A DNA stretch of 64,000 nt from the NCBI RefSeq assembly GCF_000172795.2, contig NZ_CP020947.1:2979001-3043000 (forward strand). The letters are read 5' to 3'. Every line of letters begins with the position of its first letter. The stretch's first letter is position 1. Positions 53,843 through 63,073 of this stretch are shown here, piece by piece. The DNA is from Rhizobium sp. CIAT894 (lineage in GTDB: Bacteria; Pseudomonadota; Alphaproteobacteria; Rhizobiales; Rhizobiaceae). A program made the translations under genes and the position numbers. The notes under the pieces are model-generated. The model had not been told where the DNA came from. It was given only the letters and a program-made list of their open reading frames with translations, and made no database searches.

Positions 53843-55063
53843 TCAACCCTGCAGCGTCTTGACCTTGGTGAGATCCGGGAAGAGCCGCATCCAGAGGAGC
53901 ACGACGATAATCGTCCCGAGCCCGCCGACGAGGCCGGTGGCGACCGGCCCGAGCACGGCCGCCATCATGCCGGATTCGAATTCGCCGAGCTGGTTGGAGG
54001 TGCCGATGAACAGCGAATTGACGGCACTGACACGCCCGCGCATCTCATCCGGCGTCAGCAACTGCACCAGCGAACTGCGCACGACGACACTCACCGTATC
54101 GGAGGCGCCGACGACAAGCAGGGCGGCGACCGAAAGCACGATATTGGTGGAGAGCGAAAAAACGATGGTGGCGAGGCCGAAGACCGAGACGGCGACAAGC
54201 ATCTTGTGGCCGACATTGCTTTCGAGCGGCCGGCGGGCAAGCAGGATCGACATGGCGAGCGCGCCGATGGCCGGCGCTGCGCGCAGCAGGCCGAGCTCCC
54301 AGGGGCCGGCATGCAGGATATCGCGGGCAAACATCGGCAGCAGCGCGGTGGCGCCGCCGAGCAGCACGGCGAAGAGATCGAGCGAGATCGTGCCGAGCAT
54401 GACAGGCCGGCTGCGAATGAAGGAAACGCCGGCAAAGACCGAGGCAAGCGTTACCGGCTCGCGCTTACCAGGCGCCCACTGCATGCGGATGGCAATGACG
54501 TTGAAGCTCGCAACGGCAAACAGCAGCGCGGCGACAGCAAAAGGCGCCACCGGATTCAGGCCATAGAGCAGGCCGCCGAGCGACGGGCCGATGATCAGCG
54601 CCGTCTGCATCATCGAGGTGGAGGTGGCGATCGCCTTCTGCAGCATCGAGGCCGGCACGATGTTCGGCAGCAGCGCCGCCATGGTCGGCCGCTCGAAGGC
54701 GACGACGGCGCCGAGCACGGTGACGGCGGCCAGGATGCCGGCCGGCGTCAGCCATTGCTGCCATGTGGCAATCGCCAGCACCAGCGCCGTCACCGCCTCG
54801 ATCAGCTGGCAGATGAGGCCGATGCGCCGCCGGTCGAACCGGTCGGCGACATGGCCGACGACGAAGGTCAGCACCGCCATCGGCAGGAACTGGCAGAGGC
54901 CGACGAGGCCGAGCGCAAGAGCGCTGTGCGTCTGGTCGTAAATCATCCAGCCCATGGCGATGCCGATGGATTGGAAGGACAGCGAGGAAAAGACGCGGGA
55001 GGCGGCGAAATTCAGATAGCCGGGGTGGCGCAGAACGCTCCGCGGGCCTTGGGATATGTCCAT
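53843..55063 (-). CDS. Major facilitator transporter (EntS-like)
   Basis: A 406-residue inner-membrane protein with about 12 spans. The loop-2 motif A is GHVADRFDRRRIG, near residue 70. The family pattern RPTMAALLPNIVPASMLQKA is characteristic of enterobactin-exporter-like MFS proteins. The C-terminus is basic. It may export a small molecule; the substrate is unknown. It shares the direction of the Crp/Fnr gene 131 bases upstream. Confidence 0.88.
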   Translation of the reverse strand: MDISQGPRSVLRHPGYLNFAASRVFSSLSFQSIGIAMGWMIYDQTHSALALGLVGLCQFLPMAVLTFVVGHVADRFDRRRIGLICQLIEAVTALVLAIATWQQWLTPAGILAAVTVLGAVVAFERPTMAALLPNIVPASMLQKAIATSTSMMQTALIIGPSLGGLLYGLNPVAPFAVAALLFAVASFNVIAIRMQWAPGKREPVTLASVFAGVSFIRSRPVMLGTISLDLFAVLLGGATALLPMFARDILHAGPWELGLLRAAPAIGALAMSILLARRPLESNVGHKMLVAVSVFGLATIVFSLSTNIVLSVAALLVVGASDTVSVVVRSSLVQLLTPDEMRGRVSAVNSLFIGTSNQLGEFESGMMAAVLGPVATGLVGGLGTIIVVLLWMRLFPDLTKVKTLQG

Positions 55064-55194
55064 TGCGATGTCACCGGCCGACGATCGGAGGCTACGGCCT
55101 TCAGGAGGTTTTTCTCGGATGTTGGAGCGGTGTTCTGCTCCGATGGTCGGTTTGTCAATCGGGATGCGCTGTTGTCACCCGATTGTGTCCGGGA

Positions 55195-55914
55195 TCAGCG
55201 CGGCTCCCTGGAGATGCTGAGATAGGCGGGATCGAATTCGGCGATTTCCTGCAGACGCTCCCAGTCGACGATGGTGATCGTCCGGTTTTCCCAGGTGAAG
55301 ACACCCTCACGCCGCAGCGCCTGCAGCGTCTTGTTCAGGTGAACGACGGAGATGCCGAGCACATCGGCCATCTCGATCTGCGTCAATGGAAACTGGAAGC
55401 TTGGTCCGCGCGTGCGCTTGACGACCTGCAGGCGCACGAAGAGTTCGCAGACGAGATGGGCGATCTGGGCGCGTTTGGAGCGCCGGCCCATGGCGACGAT
55501 CCATTCGCGATGAATGGCGCCGTCGACGAGCGTATCGAGCCACAGCAGCCGGGTCAGATGCGGCATGCGTTCGGTGATCGTCCTGAGATCGCCGTGGTCG
55601 GCGAAGGCGACATAACAGGGCGACAGCGCAACGATGCCGTGATCCATTTTCTTGACGGGAAAGGCGTGCAGATCGACGAAATCGCCGGCGACATGCAGCG
55701 CGGTGATCTGCCGGCTGCCATCGGCCATGACCTTGTAGCGCGCCGCAAAACCGTCGAGCAGCAGCGTGCTGTAGGGCGGGCGGCTGCCTTCGGGGACGAT
55801 GTCCTCCCCGGCAGCGAAGTGCCGATCCTTGACCAGAATCGATCGGAGAAGGTTTTCCTCCTCGGCCGACAGCACATCGCGACTTCCAAGGTTGAGCAGC
55901 AGGGCTTCAATCAC
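55195..55914 (-). CDS. Crp/Fnr-family transcription regulator
   Basis: A 239-residue protein starting at GTG 55914. The cyclic-nucleotide-binding-like beta roll fills residues 20-140 (DIVPEGSRPPYSTLLLDGFA, VDLHAFPVKKMDHGIVALSP). The C-terminal HTH is FQFPLTQIEMADVLGISVVH (residues 185-205), followed by LNKTLQALRREGVFTWENRT. No Cys cluster is seen, so it is not an oxygen-sensing FNR. Its ligand is unknown. Confidence 0.9.
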   Translation of the reverse strand: MIEALLLNLGSRDVLSAEEENLLRSILVKDRHFAAGEDIVPEGSRPPYSTLLLDGFAARYKVMADGSRQITALHVAGDFVDLHAFPVKKMDHGIVALSPCYVAFADHGDLRTITERMPHLTRLLWLDTLVDGAIHREWIVAMGRRSKRAQIAHLVCELFVRLQVVKRTRGPSFQFPLTQIEMADVLGISVVHLNKTLQALRREGVFTWENRTITIVDWERLQEIAEFDPAYLSISREPR

Positions 55915-56044
55915 GCGCTTGTCCGCCGCTTTCGCAAGAGGGGACAGCCACGATGCGACCTGTATTTTCTAACGGAATCAATGCCTAGCCTCGGGAACAA
56001 TTGTCTTCATCGGTAATTTCCCCCTGTGACGCACAGGAAAGAAC

Positions 56045-56290
56045 ATGGCTCGCTACTTTTTCGATCTGCACAACGGCGAAGGTCCGACACGCGACGAGCA
56101 CGGCACCGAGCTGCGATCGCGTGAGGACATCCCGAAGGAGGTGACCCGCATCCTGCTGGATGTGGCTCGTGACGAACTGCCCGCCGGTGACCGCACGACC
56201 ATTGCCGTCATCGTTCGCAACGAAAGCGGCGATCCGGTCACGGTGGCGAGCCTCGTCTTCAGCAGTGAATGGCTCGACGCCCTGCGATAG
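56045..56290 (+). CDS. DUF6894 small protein
   Basis: An 81-residue protein with AGGAAAGAAC before the ATG. It has the pattern ARYFFDLHNGEGPTRDEHGT, then LRSREDIPKEVTRILLDVAR. The family is common in rhizobia and of unknown function. It is a paralogue of the gene at 56584. Confidence 0.8.
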   Translation: MARYFFDLHNGEGPTRDEHGTELRSREDIPKEVTRILLDVARDELPAGDRTTIAVIVRNESGDPVTVASLVFSSEWLDALR

Positions 56291-56359
56291 CGGCGGCCGT
56301 TTGACGGCTGCCGCCGGTCACACATGCGTTTCGCTCCTTCGGTCGCCGGATGCGACGCC

Positions 56360-56472
56360 AGAGCATGATGCCGAAAAGTGCGGTTTTCGGGCGACATCAT
56401 GCTCTAACTCTTTAACTCCTTGTTTTTATACATGTCGTATCGCAAAGCGCCCCACATTTTTGCGCCACATGC
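56360..56472. repeat. AGAGCATGATG-family palindrome
   Basis: AGAGCATGATGCCGAAAAG and CTTTTC-like arms ending CATCATGCTCT, followed by an A+T-rich second part. It is a variant of the element at 53693 with a different second module. Confidence 0.6.
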
Positions 56473-56583
56473 ATAGGACCCGCCTTCATGGCCGGCAATT
56501 AAATTTGACATAGTTTTGCGATTGCCCGGCTCGATCGACAGGCATCCAATCGTGGCGTCCCGGGGTCGGCGCGCCGATCGCGA

Positions 56584-56817
56584 TTACTTCGGAATTTCTT
56601 CGAGAATCAGCCGGATTTCGGCGAGCGGCCGCCTGATTTCGTCGAAGAGTTCCACCGAGAACATGTTGAGCGGCGCTGTCGGAAGGCCTTCGACAGCCAT
56701 TTCCGCCAGCACGCGCCGCGCCTCGGCTTTCGCGGCCTCGATGGTCTCGAATTCATATCCCGTCTCGGTCGCGCCGACGCCGTCACGATCGAAGAGCTGA
56801 AAATAGAATTTCGGCAC
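56584..56817 (-). CDS. DUF6894 small protein (paralogue)
   Basis: A 77-residue protein, start GTG 56817. The pattern PKFYFQLFDRDGVGATETGY, then EAAKAEARRVLAEMAVEGLP, aligns with the gene at 56045, which is convergent to it. The function is unknown. Confidence 0.75.
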   Translation of the reverse strand: MPKFYFQLFDRDGVGATETGYEFETIEAAKAEARRVLAEMAVEGLPTAPLNMFSVELFDEIRRPLAEIRLILEEIPK

Positions 56818-56830
56818 GACACATCCCCCG

Positions 56831-56946
56831 CTAGAACAGGGTAATTTAAGGCCGGGTCGGCCTTAAATCTGAATCCTGTTCTAAATTAAAGAGTTAGAGC
56901 ATGATGTCATGAGAAAACCGCTCACACTTTTCGGCATCATGCTCTA
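56831..56946. repeat. Composite palindromic element, inverted copy
   Basis: Same two-module unit as 53693-53804 but reversed: the TAGAACAGG...CCTGTTCTA hairpin at 56831-56884, then the AGAGCATGATG palindrome at 56896-56946. Beyond it, to 57055, short TTGTTCCCGC repeats are seen but no gene. Confidence 0.72.
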
Positions 56947-57055
56947 GATCAACCTAACGATCCCGCGGGCAACTTGTTCCCGCGGGCTATTTGTTCCCGC
57001 CGGCAACTTGTTCCGGTCCCCGGTTCCGACGGATGGATTTTAAACCGTATCGTCG

Positions 57056-57454
57056 TCAGAAAGTGCCGGCCTCAGGCGAGGCCATTTCCTCGATGCCGTC
57101 GACGCGGTTGGGATAGAAGGCGAGATGGTCCTTGATGCTGCTGACGGCGGCATTCGGCGCCTCGTACGTCCAGACCGCATTCTCCGAGCGCTCGCCGCCC
57201 GGAATGATGCTGTAATAGGCGGCATCGCCCTTATAGGGACAGTGGCTGGTATGGTCGGTGCGCTGCAGCAGCGACATATCCACATCTCTGCGCGGAATAT
57301 ACTGCACCGGCGGATAGGAAGCCTCACACAGCGTCAGCGCATCGCGGCTATCGGCAATCGTCCTGCCGCTGAGCGTGACGACGACGCGGGCGGGATTGTG
57401 CTCGATGGTGATCGGATGGTCAGGCCCCGGGATCTTGATCGATTTGTCTGGCAT
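57056..57454 (-). CDS. DUF427 protein
   Basis: A 132-residue protein from the ATG at 57454 (GGAG 9 bases upstream). The family core is RVVVTLSGRTIADSRDALTL, then YPPVQYIPRRDVDMSLLQRT and HCPYKGDAAYYSII. DUF427 is a small beta-rich domain without established function. Confidence 0.87.
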   Translation of the reverse strand: MPDKSIKIPGPDHPITIEHNPARVVVTLSGRTIADSRDALTLCEASYPPVQYIPRRDVDMSLLQRTDHTSHCPYKGDAAYYSIIPGGERSENAVWTYEAPNAAVSSIKDHLAFYPNRVDGIEEMASPEAGTF

Positions 57455-57561
57455 GAGGTTCATCTCCGGAAGATATCGATCCGAGGGAAATAGGGCGGCG
57501 ATGCCGCCGACCCAAGGCTTCAAGCCTGCCAGATCGCCTCGGAACGGCTAAACCGCATGAT

Positions 57562-58461
57562 CTACCCCTTCGCTGTCGTTTTCATCGCAGCGCGGCGCCC
57601 GGCCAGGCCAAGCCCGAGCACGGCCGCCAGCACGCAGGCGATGCCGGCGATCTGGTTGAGCCCGACCGGCTCGCCGAGGATCAGAGCCGCCAGCATGACG
57701 GCGGACACCGGCGCAAGCGCAGTGAAGAGCGCGGCTTCGGTGCCGCTCACTCTTTCGGCCCCGGCATACCAGAGCAGAAAGCCGCCGACGGTCGGCACCA
57801 GCGCATAATAGACGACGGCAGCGACGGCGTTAGGCGAAACTGCGTGGGCAAGGGGCATCTCGAAAACGGCCGGAATGAGGGCGACGATGAAACCGATGCC
57901 GGTCATCAGCGTCGACTGGGCAAGCGGCGGGATCTCCGTTCGCAGCCGCTTGTTCAGGAGGATGAACAAACCCTCGCAGATGACCGCCAGGAAAATCAGC
58001 ACATTGCCGGCAAACGAGCCGCCGGTCGCCTCCGGCGTGAAAGCGATCGAGAGCACGCCTGCCGTTGCCAGCACCACGGCCAGAAGCAGGGCACGCCCCG
58101 GCCGTTCGCCAAGGACGAGGATCGAAATCACCGCCGAAACCACCGGCAGCGTGCCGATGATGACGCCGGCATCGGCCGCCGAAGTCAGGTGCAGGCCCGA
58201 TATCAGCAGCGTCGTATAGCCGACGCTGCCGGCGCCGGCTTGAACGAAGAGGATGAGGCGGTCATGCCCCGCAAGCTTCGGCAGCCGGGTGCCGGTCGCC
58301 CGCATGAGCAGGAGGAGGATGGGACATGCGAGAGCGAAGCGCAAGGCGGTGGCGCTGAACGGCGCCAAGCCCGAAGCGATGAGCTTGCTCGCAATGACCG
58401 TGCTTCCGACCGTCAGCATGGCCAAAGCCAGATAGAGATACCCTTGAACCTGTCTCGACAT
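57562..58461 (-). CDS. EamA/DMT-family exporter
   Basis: A 299-residue inner-membrane protein with ten hydrophobic segments in two EamA repeats. The pattern GLAPFSATALRFALACPILL is typical of the first, and VYYALVPTVGGFLLWYAGAE (near 210-230) of the second. Members export amino acids or other metabolites. It is preceded by CAGGAG and divergent in function, not strand, from the AraC gene upstream. Confidence 0.9.
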   Translation of the reverse strand: MSRQVQGYLYLALAMLTVGSTVIASKLIASGLAPFSATALRFALACPILLLLMRATGTRLPKLAGHDRLILFVQAGAGSVGYTTLLISGLHLTSAADAGVIIGTLPVVSAVISILVLGERPGRALLLAVVLATAGVLSIAFTPEATGGSFAGNVLIFLAVICEGLFILLNKRLRTEIPPLAQSTLMTGIGFIVALIPAVFEMPLAHAVSPNAVAAVVYYALVPTVGGFLLWYAGAERVSGTEAALFTALAPVSAVMLAALILGEPVGLNQIAGIACVLAAVLGLGLAGRRAAMKTTAKG

Positions 58462-58603
58462 AATGCGCTCCTGTTTGGCGCGCCGAAGAAACAGCAGGAG
58501 CAGTCAGAGATCTTGAACGAAATTGCAGGGCATAAGGAACTGCGGCGCAGCGGCCAGCCTCATCTGAACTGCCCGGTGACGAAAACTCGAATGCCGTCAT
58601 CAC

Positions 58604-59413
58604 TCAAAGAAAGGCGCCGGCATAAAGCCGCGGCGAAAGGCCATATCTGCGCACGAAGACGCGCGTCATGTGGCTCTGATCGGCAAAGCCGCTGGCAAAG
58701 GCCGCTTCGGCAAGCGGCATGCCTTGGGCGATCAGTCGCCGGGCGATATGGATGCGGGCCTGGACGAGATAGGCATGCGGCGTCAATCCCGTCGCCTTGG
58801 CAAAGCCGCGCAGCACCTGGAAGCGGCTGAGCCCGCTTTCCCTGGCAAGATCGGCAAGCGAGACGGCGGCAAGCGGGTCGTCGTCGATCAGGTCTCGCGC
58901 GGCACGGATGGAAGCCGGCACCGGCGGCGGCCCATCGTAGTCGCCTCGTTCCCGCATGACATCGGCGGCGAGGCGCAGCAGCAGTTGATCGCACAGCAGC
59001 CCGTCGGCCGCTCCGTTGCCGGTCGCAGCGCGAAACAGCATCTCGAAGCGGGCGGCAATCGCCCCGTTACGGATGACCGGATGCGGGATCTCCGAGCGCC
59101 TCGTCCCACCCTCGCCGATCTCTCGCGACAGGCCGGTGACGATCTCGGGATCGAAATAGAGGATGCGCCAGGATCGGCTCTGACCGATCGGCGCGCCGTC
59201 ATGCACCTCGTTCGGATTGACGGTGATGATGTCGCCGGCCCAGGCCTCCACCATGCCGCGCCCGCTCAGCGATTTCTGCGCCCCTGACGAGACGAGGCCG
59301 ATGCCGAACTGCTCATGCGTATGCCTGGCAAAACTCAGATGCGTTTCCGCCTCCACCGCTTCGACGCCCGCCAGCGCCGAGCGCAACATCCTGAACTGGT
59401 TCTTCGCCATCAT
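58604..59413 (-). CDS. AraC-family transcription regulator
   Basis: A 269-residue protein. The N-terminal cupin-like part (residues 20-130) has HTHEQFGIGLV and the double-psi WAGDIITVNPNEVHDGAP. Two HTH motifs fill the C-terminus: VSLADLARESGLSRFQVLRG and EAAFASGFADQSHMTRVFVR, followed by GLSPRLY. It lies directly upstream of the EamA exporter on the same strand, so it may regulate that gene. Confidence 0.9.
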   Translation of the reverse strand: MMAKNQFRMLRSALAGVEAVEAETHLSFARHTHEQFGIGLVSSGAQKSLSGRGMVEAWAGDIITVNPNEVHDGAPIGQSRSWRILYFDPEIVTGLSREIGEGGTRRSEIPHPVIRNGAIAARFEMLFRAATGNGAADGLLCDQLLLRLAADVMRERGDYDGPPPVPASIRAARDLIDDDPLAAVSLADLARESGLSRFQVLRGFAKATGLTPHAYLVQARIHIARRLIAQGMPLAEAAFASGFADQSHMTRVFVRRYGLSPRLYAGAFL

Positions 59414-59469
59414 CTGCCCGCAGGTTCGATTGCGGCCACTCTGCCAGCCGGATGGAAATGCGGCAATGG

Positions 59470-60258
59470 CTAGAAGAACTCGTCGAGCAACTGGAAATAA
59501 TGGAGCCTCGCCGGATCCGGCGTCGTCAGCCCGTAACGATCGAGGAAGGGCTGCACCAGCGCCCCGCCAAAATTATGGGCGATGCTGCGGCAGGCGAGCG
59601 CGATATCCTGATGGCGATCGGCGACGCCGAGACGGCTGCAATCGATATAGCCGGAGAACCCTTCTGCCGAGGCGATGAAATTCGGCAGGCAGGCATCGCC
59701 ATGGGTGACGACGAGATCCTCGCGGCCCGGCCTTCTGTTTTCGAGTTCGGCAAACAGCGTCTCGGCACTTTTCCCAAGCCGCGTCTCGTCGAAATCGGTC
59801 TCGTCGACGATGCCCGCCTGCATCCGCGCTTTGGCCGCGGCAATACGGTTCTCCAGCCGGTGATCGAAGGGGCAGGAGGCGATCGGCAGGCGATGCAGGC
59901 CGAGAAGCGCCGCCGCCAGCAATTCCACCCGCATAAGCGGCGTCAGCGTCGACGCGCTGGCGAGATCAGCGCCTGGCAGGGCGCTGATCAGCAGCCGGTT
60001 GCGCCCGCCGCTGCTTTCCCACGCAATGACTTCGGGACAGGGCAGACCGGAAGCCTTGAGCCAGTCAAGCCTCGCTGCTTCATCGGCGAGCTCGCCGAAC
60101 GGCCCCATTGCCTCGACCTTAAGGTAGAGGACCGGCAGGCCCTCGCCTTCCAGCCGAAAGACGCTCGCCGCCGAACGGCCGAGCGCATCCCGCTCCATCC
60201 GATAGCCCGACAGCCGGTCGACAAGCGCTCCGGGCAGCAATGTCATGGAAAATTTCAA
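59470..60258 (-). CDS. Aminoglycoside 3'-phosphotransferase-like kinase
   Basis: A 262-residue protein if started at TTG 60258, which overlaps the preceding small gene's stop as TTGA; ATG 60246 is the alternative. Kinase features are the Lys in LPVLYLKVEAMG, the catalytic loop VTHGDACLPN (residues 188-197) and the metal Asp in GYIDCSRLGVADRHQDIA. These match APH(3') enzymes, which phosphorylate kanamycin-type drugs, but activity towards any antibiotic is not shown here. Confidence 0.85.
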   Translation of the reverse strand: MKFSMTLLPGALVDRLSGYRMERDALGRSAASVFRLEGEGLPVLYLKVEAMGPFGELADEAARLDWLKASGLPCPEVIAWESSGGRNRLLISALPGADLASASTLTPLMRVELLAAALLGLHRLPIASCPFDHRLENRIAAAKARMQAGIVDETDFDETRLGKSAETLFAELENRRPGREDLVVTHGDACLPNFIASAEGFSGYIDCSRLGVADRHQDIALACRSIAHNFGGALVQPFLDRYGLTTPDPARLHYFQLLDEFF

Positions 60259-60416
60259 TGAAGCGTTTCGGCGGGCGCGGCTTCGAGCAGGATCTCGAAA
60301 GCCTCTTCGAGGGCCGCTACCAGAATATCGGTCAGCTCGTCGCCCTTGTTTTCAAGAAACAGCGCGCTGACGGCTTCATCCTGACGCTCCAGAAAACGCT
60401 CGATCTCGTTCGACAT
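60255..60416 (-). CDS. 53-residue small protein coupled to the kinase
   Basis: Starts MSNEIERFLERQDEAVSALF and ends AAPAETLH. It is strongly acidic and helical. A GGGA site lies 9 bases before the ATG. The stop overlaps the kinase start, giving a two-gene unit. No family is recognised. Confidence 0.5.
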   Translation of the reverse strand: MSNEIERFLERQDEAVSALFLENKGDELTDILVAALEEAFEILLEAAPAETLH

Positions 60417-60515
60417 ATCATCGTCCCTTCTTCACCGTATCATCACGGCCATGAGGAAAGGCTAGATGGGGTTCCTTGCGCGTGGCTTGTTGCAGGATGC
60501 CTCGGCTCACGTCAA

Positions 60516-61589
60516 TTACTCACGAATGCTATAGGTCGCATACCGGCTACGAGGGATCAACTCGCCAGCCTCATGGGCAAACGAGATGACTTTGGTGGCG
60601 TCCTCGTTAACCTCGCAACGGAACCGAATTTGATACCAGCCTTTGGCGGTGCGGAAAGCCGCACTCTTGATATCCAGAACTGTGCCGCTCGATAGTCCGA
60701 AAGTCGGCACGATGATCGGCTGAAAGCTGGGCGTATCATGGATGAGCTGTTGCTGGAGTTCATTACCGCAAAGTTGGGCAATTCGTTTGCCCCGCGGCAC
60801 ACCGTTCATCGCGATCCTCGCCACCGGATCATCGTCGGCTGTCTGCGAAAATAATGTCTTCGCTTTGGGCAAATCGTCTTTTGCGACATCCGCCTTAGAC
60901 GGTTCAGGAGGTTTCTGTTCTGGCGGCTTTGTCACCTCGATATCAGTCTTGGCTTCACCGGCCGCTTCTGCAAGAGGCGCATTGCGTTCGGAAGAAACAT
61001 CCGCCGTATCAACCTCAGGGAGCTTCACGTCATCCGGAACCGGCCGTGCCGGCGATGTCTCAGCCTGCGGCTTTTCAGCAGAAACCTCTGCAGGCGGCTG
61101 TTGGGGCTTTGCGCCATGCTCAGGCGCTGTCGTCGCGGGTTTTATTTCGCCCTCAGAGGAATTTCCCGCCGTCGATTTTTTCGGCCCGCTATTCTTGTCA
61201 CCAAACTCGAAGACAGGGGATAAACTTGGCATAGGGGCGGCAGACTTAGCTTGCTCTGATGGCTTGTTTTCAACGCGGCGCGGCGGAGGTGGTGGTGGAG
61301 GCGGCGGAGGAGAAGGTTCCTTCTTGGCTTTCTCCGGCGGCTTCAACTTCGGCTCCGACGGTTTTTCCTCGGGCTTAGGCTCCGGTTTCTTTTCCTCCGG
61401 CGGGGGCACGAGCTCCACCTTCACGCTCTCGTCTTCGGCGGGTTTCGGCTCGATCTTCGGCAGCCCGAAAACGAGAAGCGCTATCAGCGGAACATGCAGA
61501 AGCACCGACACGCCGACACCCCAGCGGATTTCGGGCCGCTGTTTTGCCGTCGCATGATTCGTTTCTGCCAGTTCCGCGTCGTCTGTCAC
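60516..61589 (-). CDS. TonB-like DUF930 protein
   Basis: A 357-residue protein, probably starting at GTG 61589. Residues 23-45 are a single membrane span (WGVGVSVLLHVPLIALLVFG). A long Pro/Lys/Glu-rich stretch follows (residues 50-130, including a ten-proline run), as in TonB-like proteins that cross the periplasm. The C-terminal DUF930 domain (residues 220-357) contains RIAQLCGNELQQQLIHDTPS. It is a paralogue of the next gene. Confidence 0.85.
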   Translation of the reverse strand: MTDDAELAETNHATAKQRPEIRWGVGVSVLLHVPLIALLVFGLPKIEPKPAEDESVKVELVPPPEEKKPEPKPEEKPSEPKLKPPEKAKKEPSPPPPPPPPPPRRVENKPSEQAKSAAPMPSLSPVFEFGDKNSGPKKSTAGNSSEGEIKPATTAPEHGAKPQQPPAEVSAEKPQAETSPARPVPDDVKLPEVDTADVSSERNAPLAEAAGEAKTDIEVTKPPEQKPPEPSKADVAKDDLPKAKTLFSQTADDDPVARIAMNGVPRGKRIAQLCGNELQQQLIHDTPSFQPIIVPTFGLSSGTVLDIKSAAFRTAKGWYQIRFRCEVNEDATKVISFAHEAGELIPRSRYATYSIRE

Positions 61590-61661
61590 AGCAGCGATGT
61601 GGCCTTTAAAACCGGCAGCATCAAGCCGTAAACGGAAAAAACCTCGTGATCGCAGCCGCGG

Positions 61662-62399
61662 TCATTGGTCGCCAGGCCCATCGTCGGCCACCAGATTGTG
61701 CGCCTGCCATTCGCCTTGAGGAATGGCATCGCCGACGAGAAAGGCGAAGGAGGTGACCTTGCCGGAGCCGGCATCGAGCCCGCATTTGAACTGGATATTG
61801 TACCATGCCCTGTTGCTGCGCAACGCGCCGCCCCTCACCTCGACGCTGTCGCTGCTGACCTTCTCCGGCGCCATCGCATAGGGAGCGAGCGTATCGGGTC
61901 GCATATCCGGCCGCGCCCGGCGGATCTGCTCCAGCGCCTCGAGGTCGCAAAGCTGCAGATTGCGCTCGCCGCTGGCAAGGCCGCGCAGCGCTTCGCGGGC
62001 GCGCCGGCTGCGCGGATCGGCCAGCACCTTGTCGGAAAACAGCCGGCTTGCCGCGACGAATTCAGCCGGCTTCGGCGCCGGCGGAGCGATCGGCGTCACG
62101 GACGGCATTGCCGCAGCCGGCGCATGACTGGCAACCGGCGCAGACCTTTCTGCCGGGCGCGCCGCAGCTTCGGGCTTTGCCGCTTCAGGCGAAGACGCCT
62201 TGACCGGCTCGACCGTTTTCACTGCTCCCGCCGGCTGCGGAACGATCTCCACCGAGAGGCCGTCATCGGGCAATGGCAGCGGCGGCTCGGCCTTCGGCAA
62301 CAGTAGCAGGAGAGCCAGGATCGCCGCGGCATGCAAAGCGAAGGACGCCGCCGCGCCCCGCTGGATCCCATCGTCCCATTTGCCCGCCGCCAGTTCCAT
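61662..62399 (-). CDS. DUF930 protein (paralogue)
   Basis: A 245-residue protein. A membrane span (ASFALHAAAILALLLLLPKA) near residues 18-37 precedes a shorter Pro/Ala-rich linker. The DUF930 domain reads RNLQLCDLEALEQIRRARPD and later SNRAWYNIQFKCGLDAGSGK. It lies 72 bases upstream of its paralogue on the same strand, as a tandem duplication. Confidence 0.83.
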   Translation of the reverse strand: MELAAGKWDDGIQRGAAASFALHAAAILALLLLLPKAEPPLPLPDDGLSVEIVPQPAGAVKTVEPVKASSPEAAKPEAAARPAERSAPVASHAPAAAMPSVTPIAPPAPKPAEFVAASRLFSDKVLADPRSRRAREALRGLASGERNLQLCDLEALEQIRRARPDMRPDTLAPYAMAPEKVSSDSVEVRGGALRSNRAWYNIQFKCGLDAGSGKVTSFAFLVGDAIPQGEWQAHNLVADDGPGDQ

Positions 62400-62577
62400 C
62401 GGTCAGAAAGCAGCGGCCGGACGATCGGCGGCGATCATGAAACTGGGAAGCGCTTTCATCATGAAGCTTGCCGAAAAATTGGGCCGGGAGCCCTGCCGCG
62501 TAAATTGAAGCACGGTGTGACACTGCCAGCACAGCCGAGGCCATGCAACAGATAAAATACACAATCTTTAATTGCAT

Positions 62578-62871
62578 TCAGCCGAGCGAACCGATGAGAT
62601 CCCGATAGGCCGCCTCAGGAAAGGCCTTCAACGTCTCGGTGCGGACATTCCCCGCCATGGCAAGCGACAGCGTAAAATGCGCCATCACCGCGTCGTCGGG
62701 CGCCTCGCAGACGGCGACCATGTCGTGTCCGCCCATCGTCAGATAGAACTGGTTGAAGGAGCCGCCGACGCCGGCGAGCAGTTTCTTCGCCGCGTCCAGC
62801 CGTTTTGTCGAGTCGCGAACCGTACGGATGCCTTGGTCCGTCCAGTTGATCAAAAGAATGTAAGTGGTCAT
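62578..62871 (-). CDS. GYD-domain protein
   Basis: A 97-residue protein from the ATG at 62871 (AGGAGG 6 bases upstream). The pattern MTTYILLINWTDQGIRTVRD starts the GYD domain, with the hallmark region FYLTMGGHDMVAVCEAPDDA. It is a dimeric alpha/beta-barrel type and its function is unknown. Confidence 0.87.
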   Translation of the reverse strand: MTTYILLINWTDQGIRTVRDSTKRLDAAKKLLAGVGGSFNQFYLTMGGHDMVAVCEAPDDAVMAHFTLSLAMAGNVRTETLKAFPEAAYRDLIGSLG

Positions 62872-63024
62872 GTCGCACCTCCTAACGGAGGACCGGTCTA
62901 CGCAGGTATACGTCGACCCTCGCTCGCGCGTCGCGATCGATCCCTTCCCCCGTGACCGGATTATAGGCCTGTCACCATGGAGGGACAAGAAGCCGCCGGG
63001 ATCATTGGTACTAATCACAACGCA

Positions 63025-63049
63025 AAAGCCGGGCGCGAGGCCCGGCTTT
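63025..63049 (-). terminator. rpoD terminator
   Basis: Perfect 10-bp stem (AAAGCCGGGC / GCCCGGCTTT) with a GCGAG loop, 24 bases after the rpoD stop. Four T residues follow on the minus strand. Confidence 0.8.
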
Positions 63050-63073
63050 CCAATCAGAATGACGTTGTCCAAA

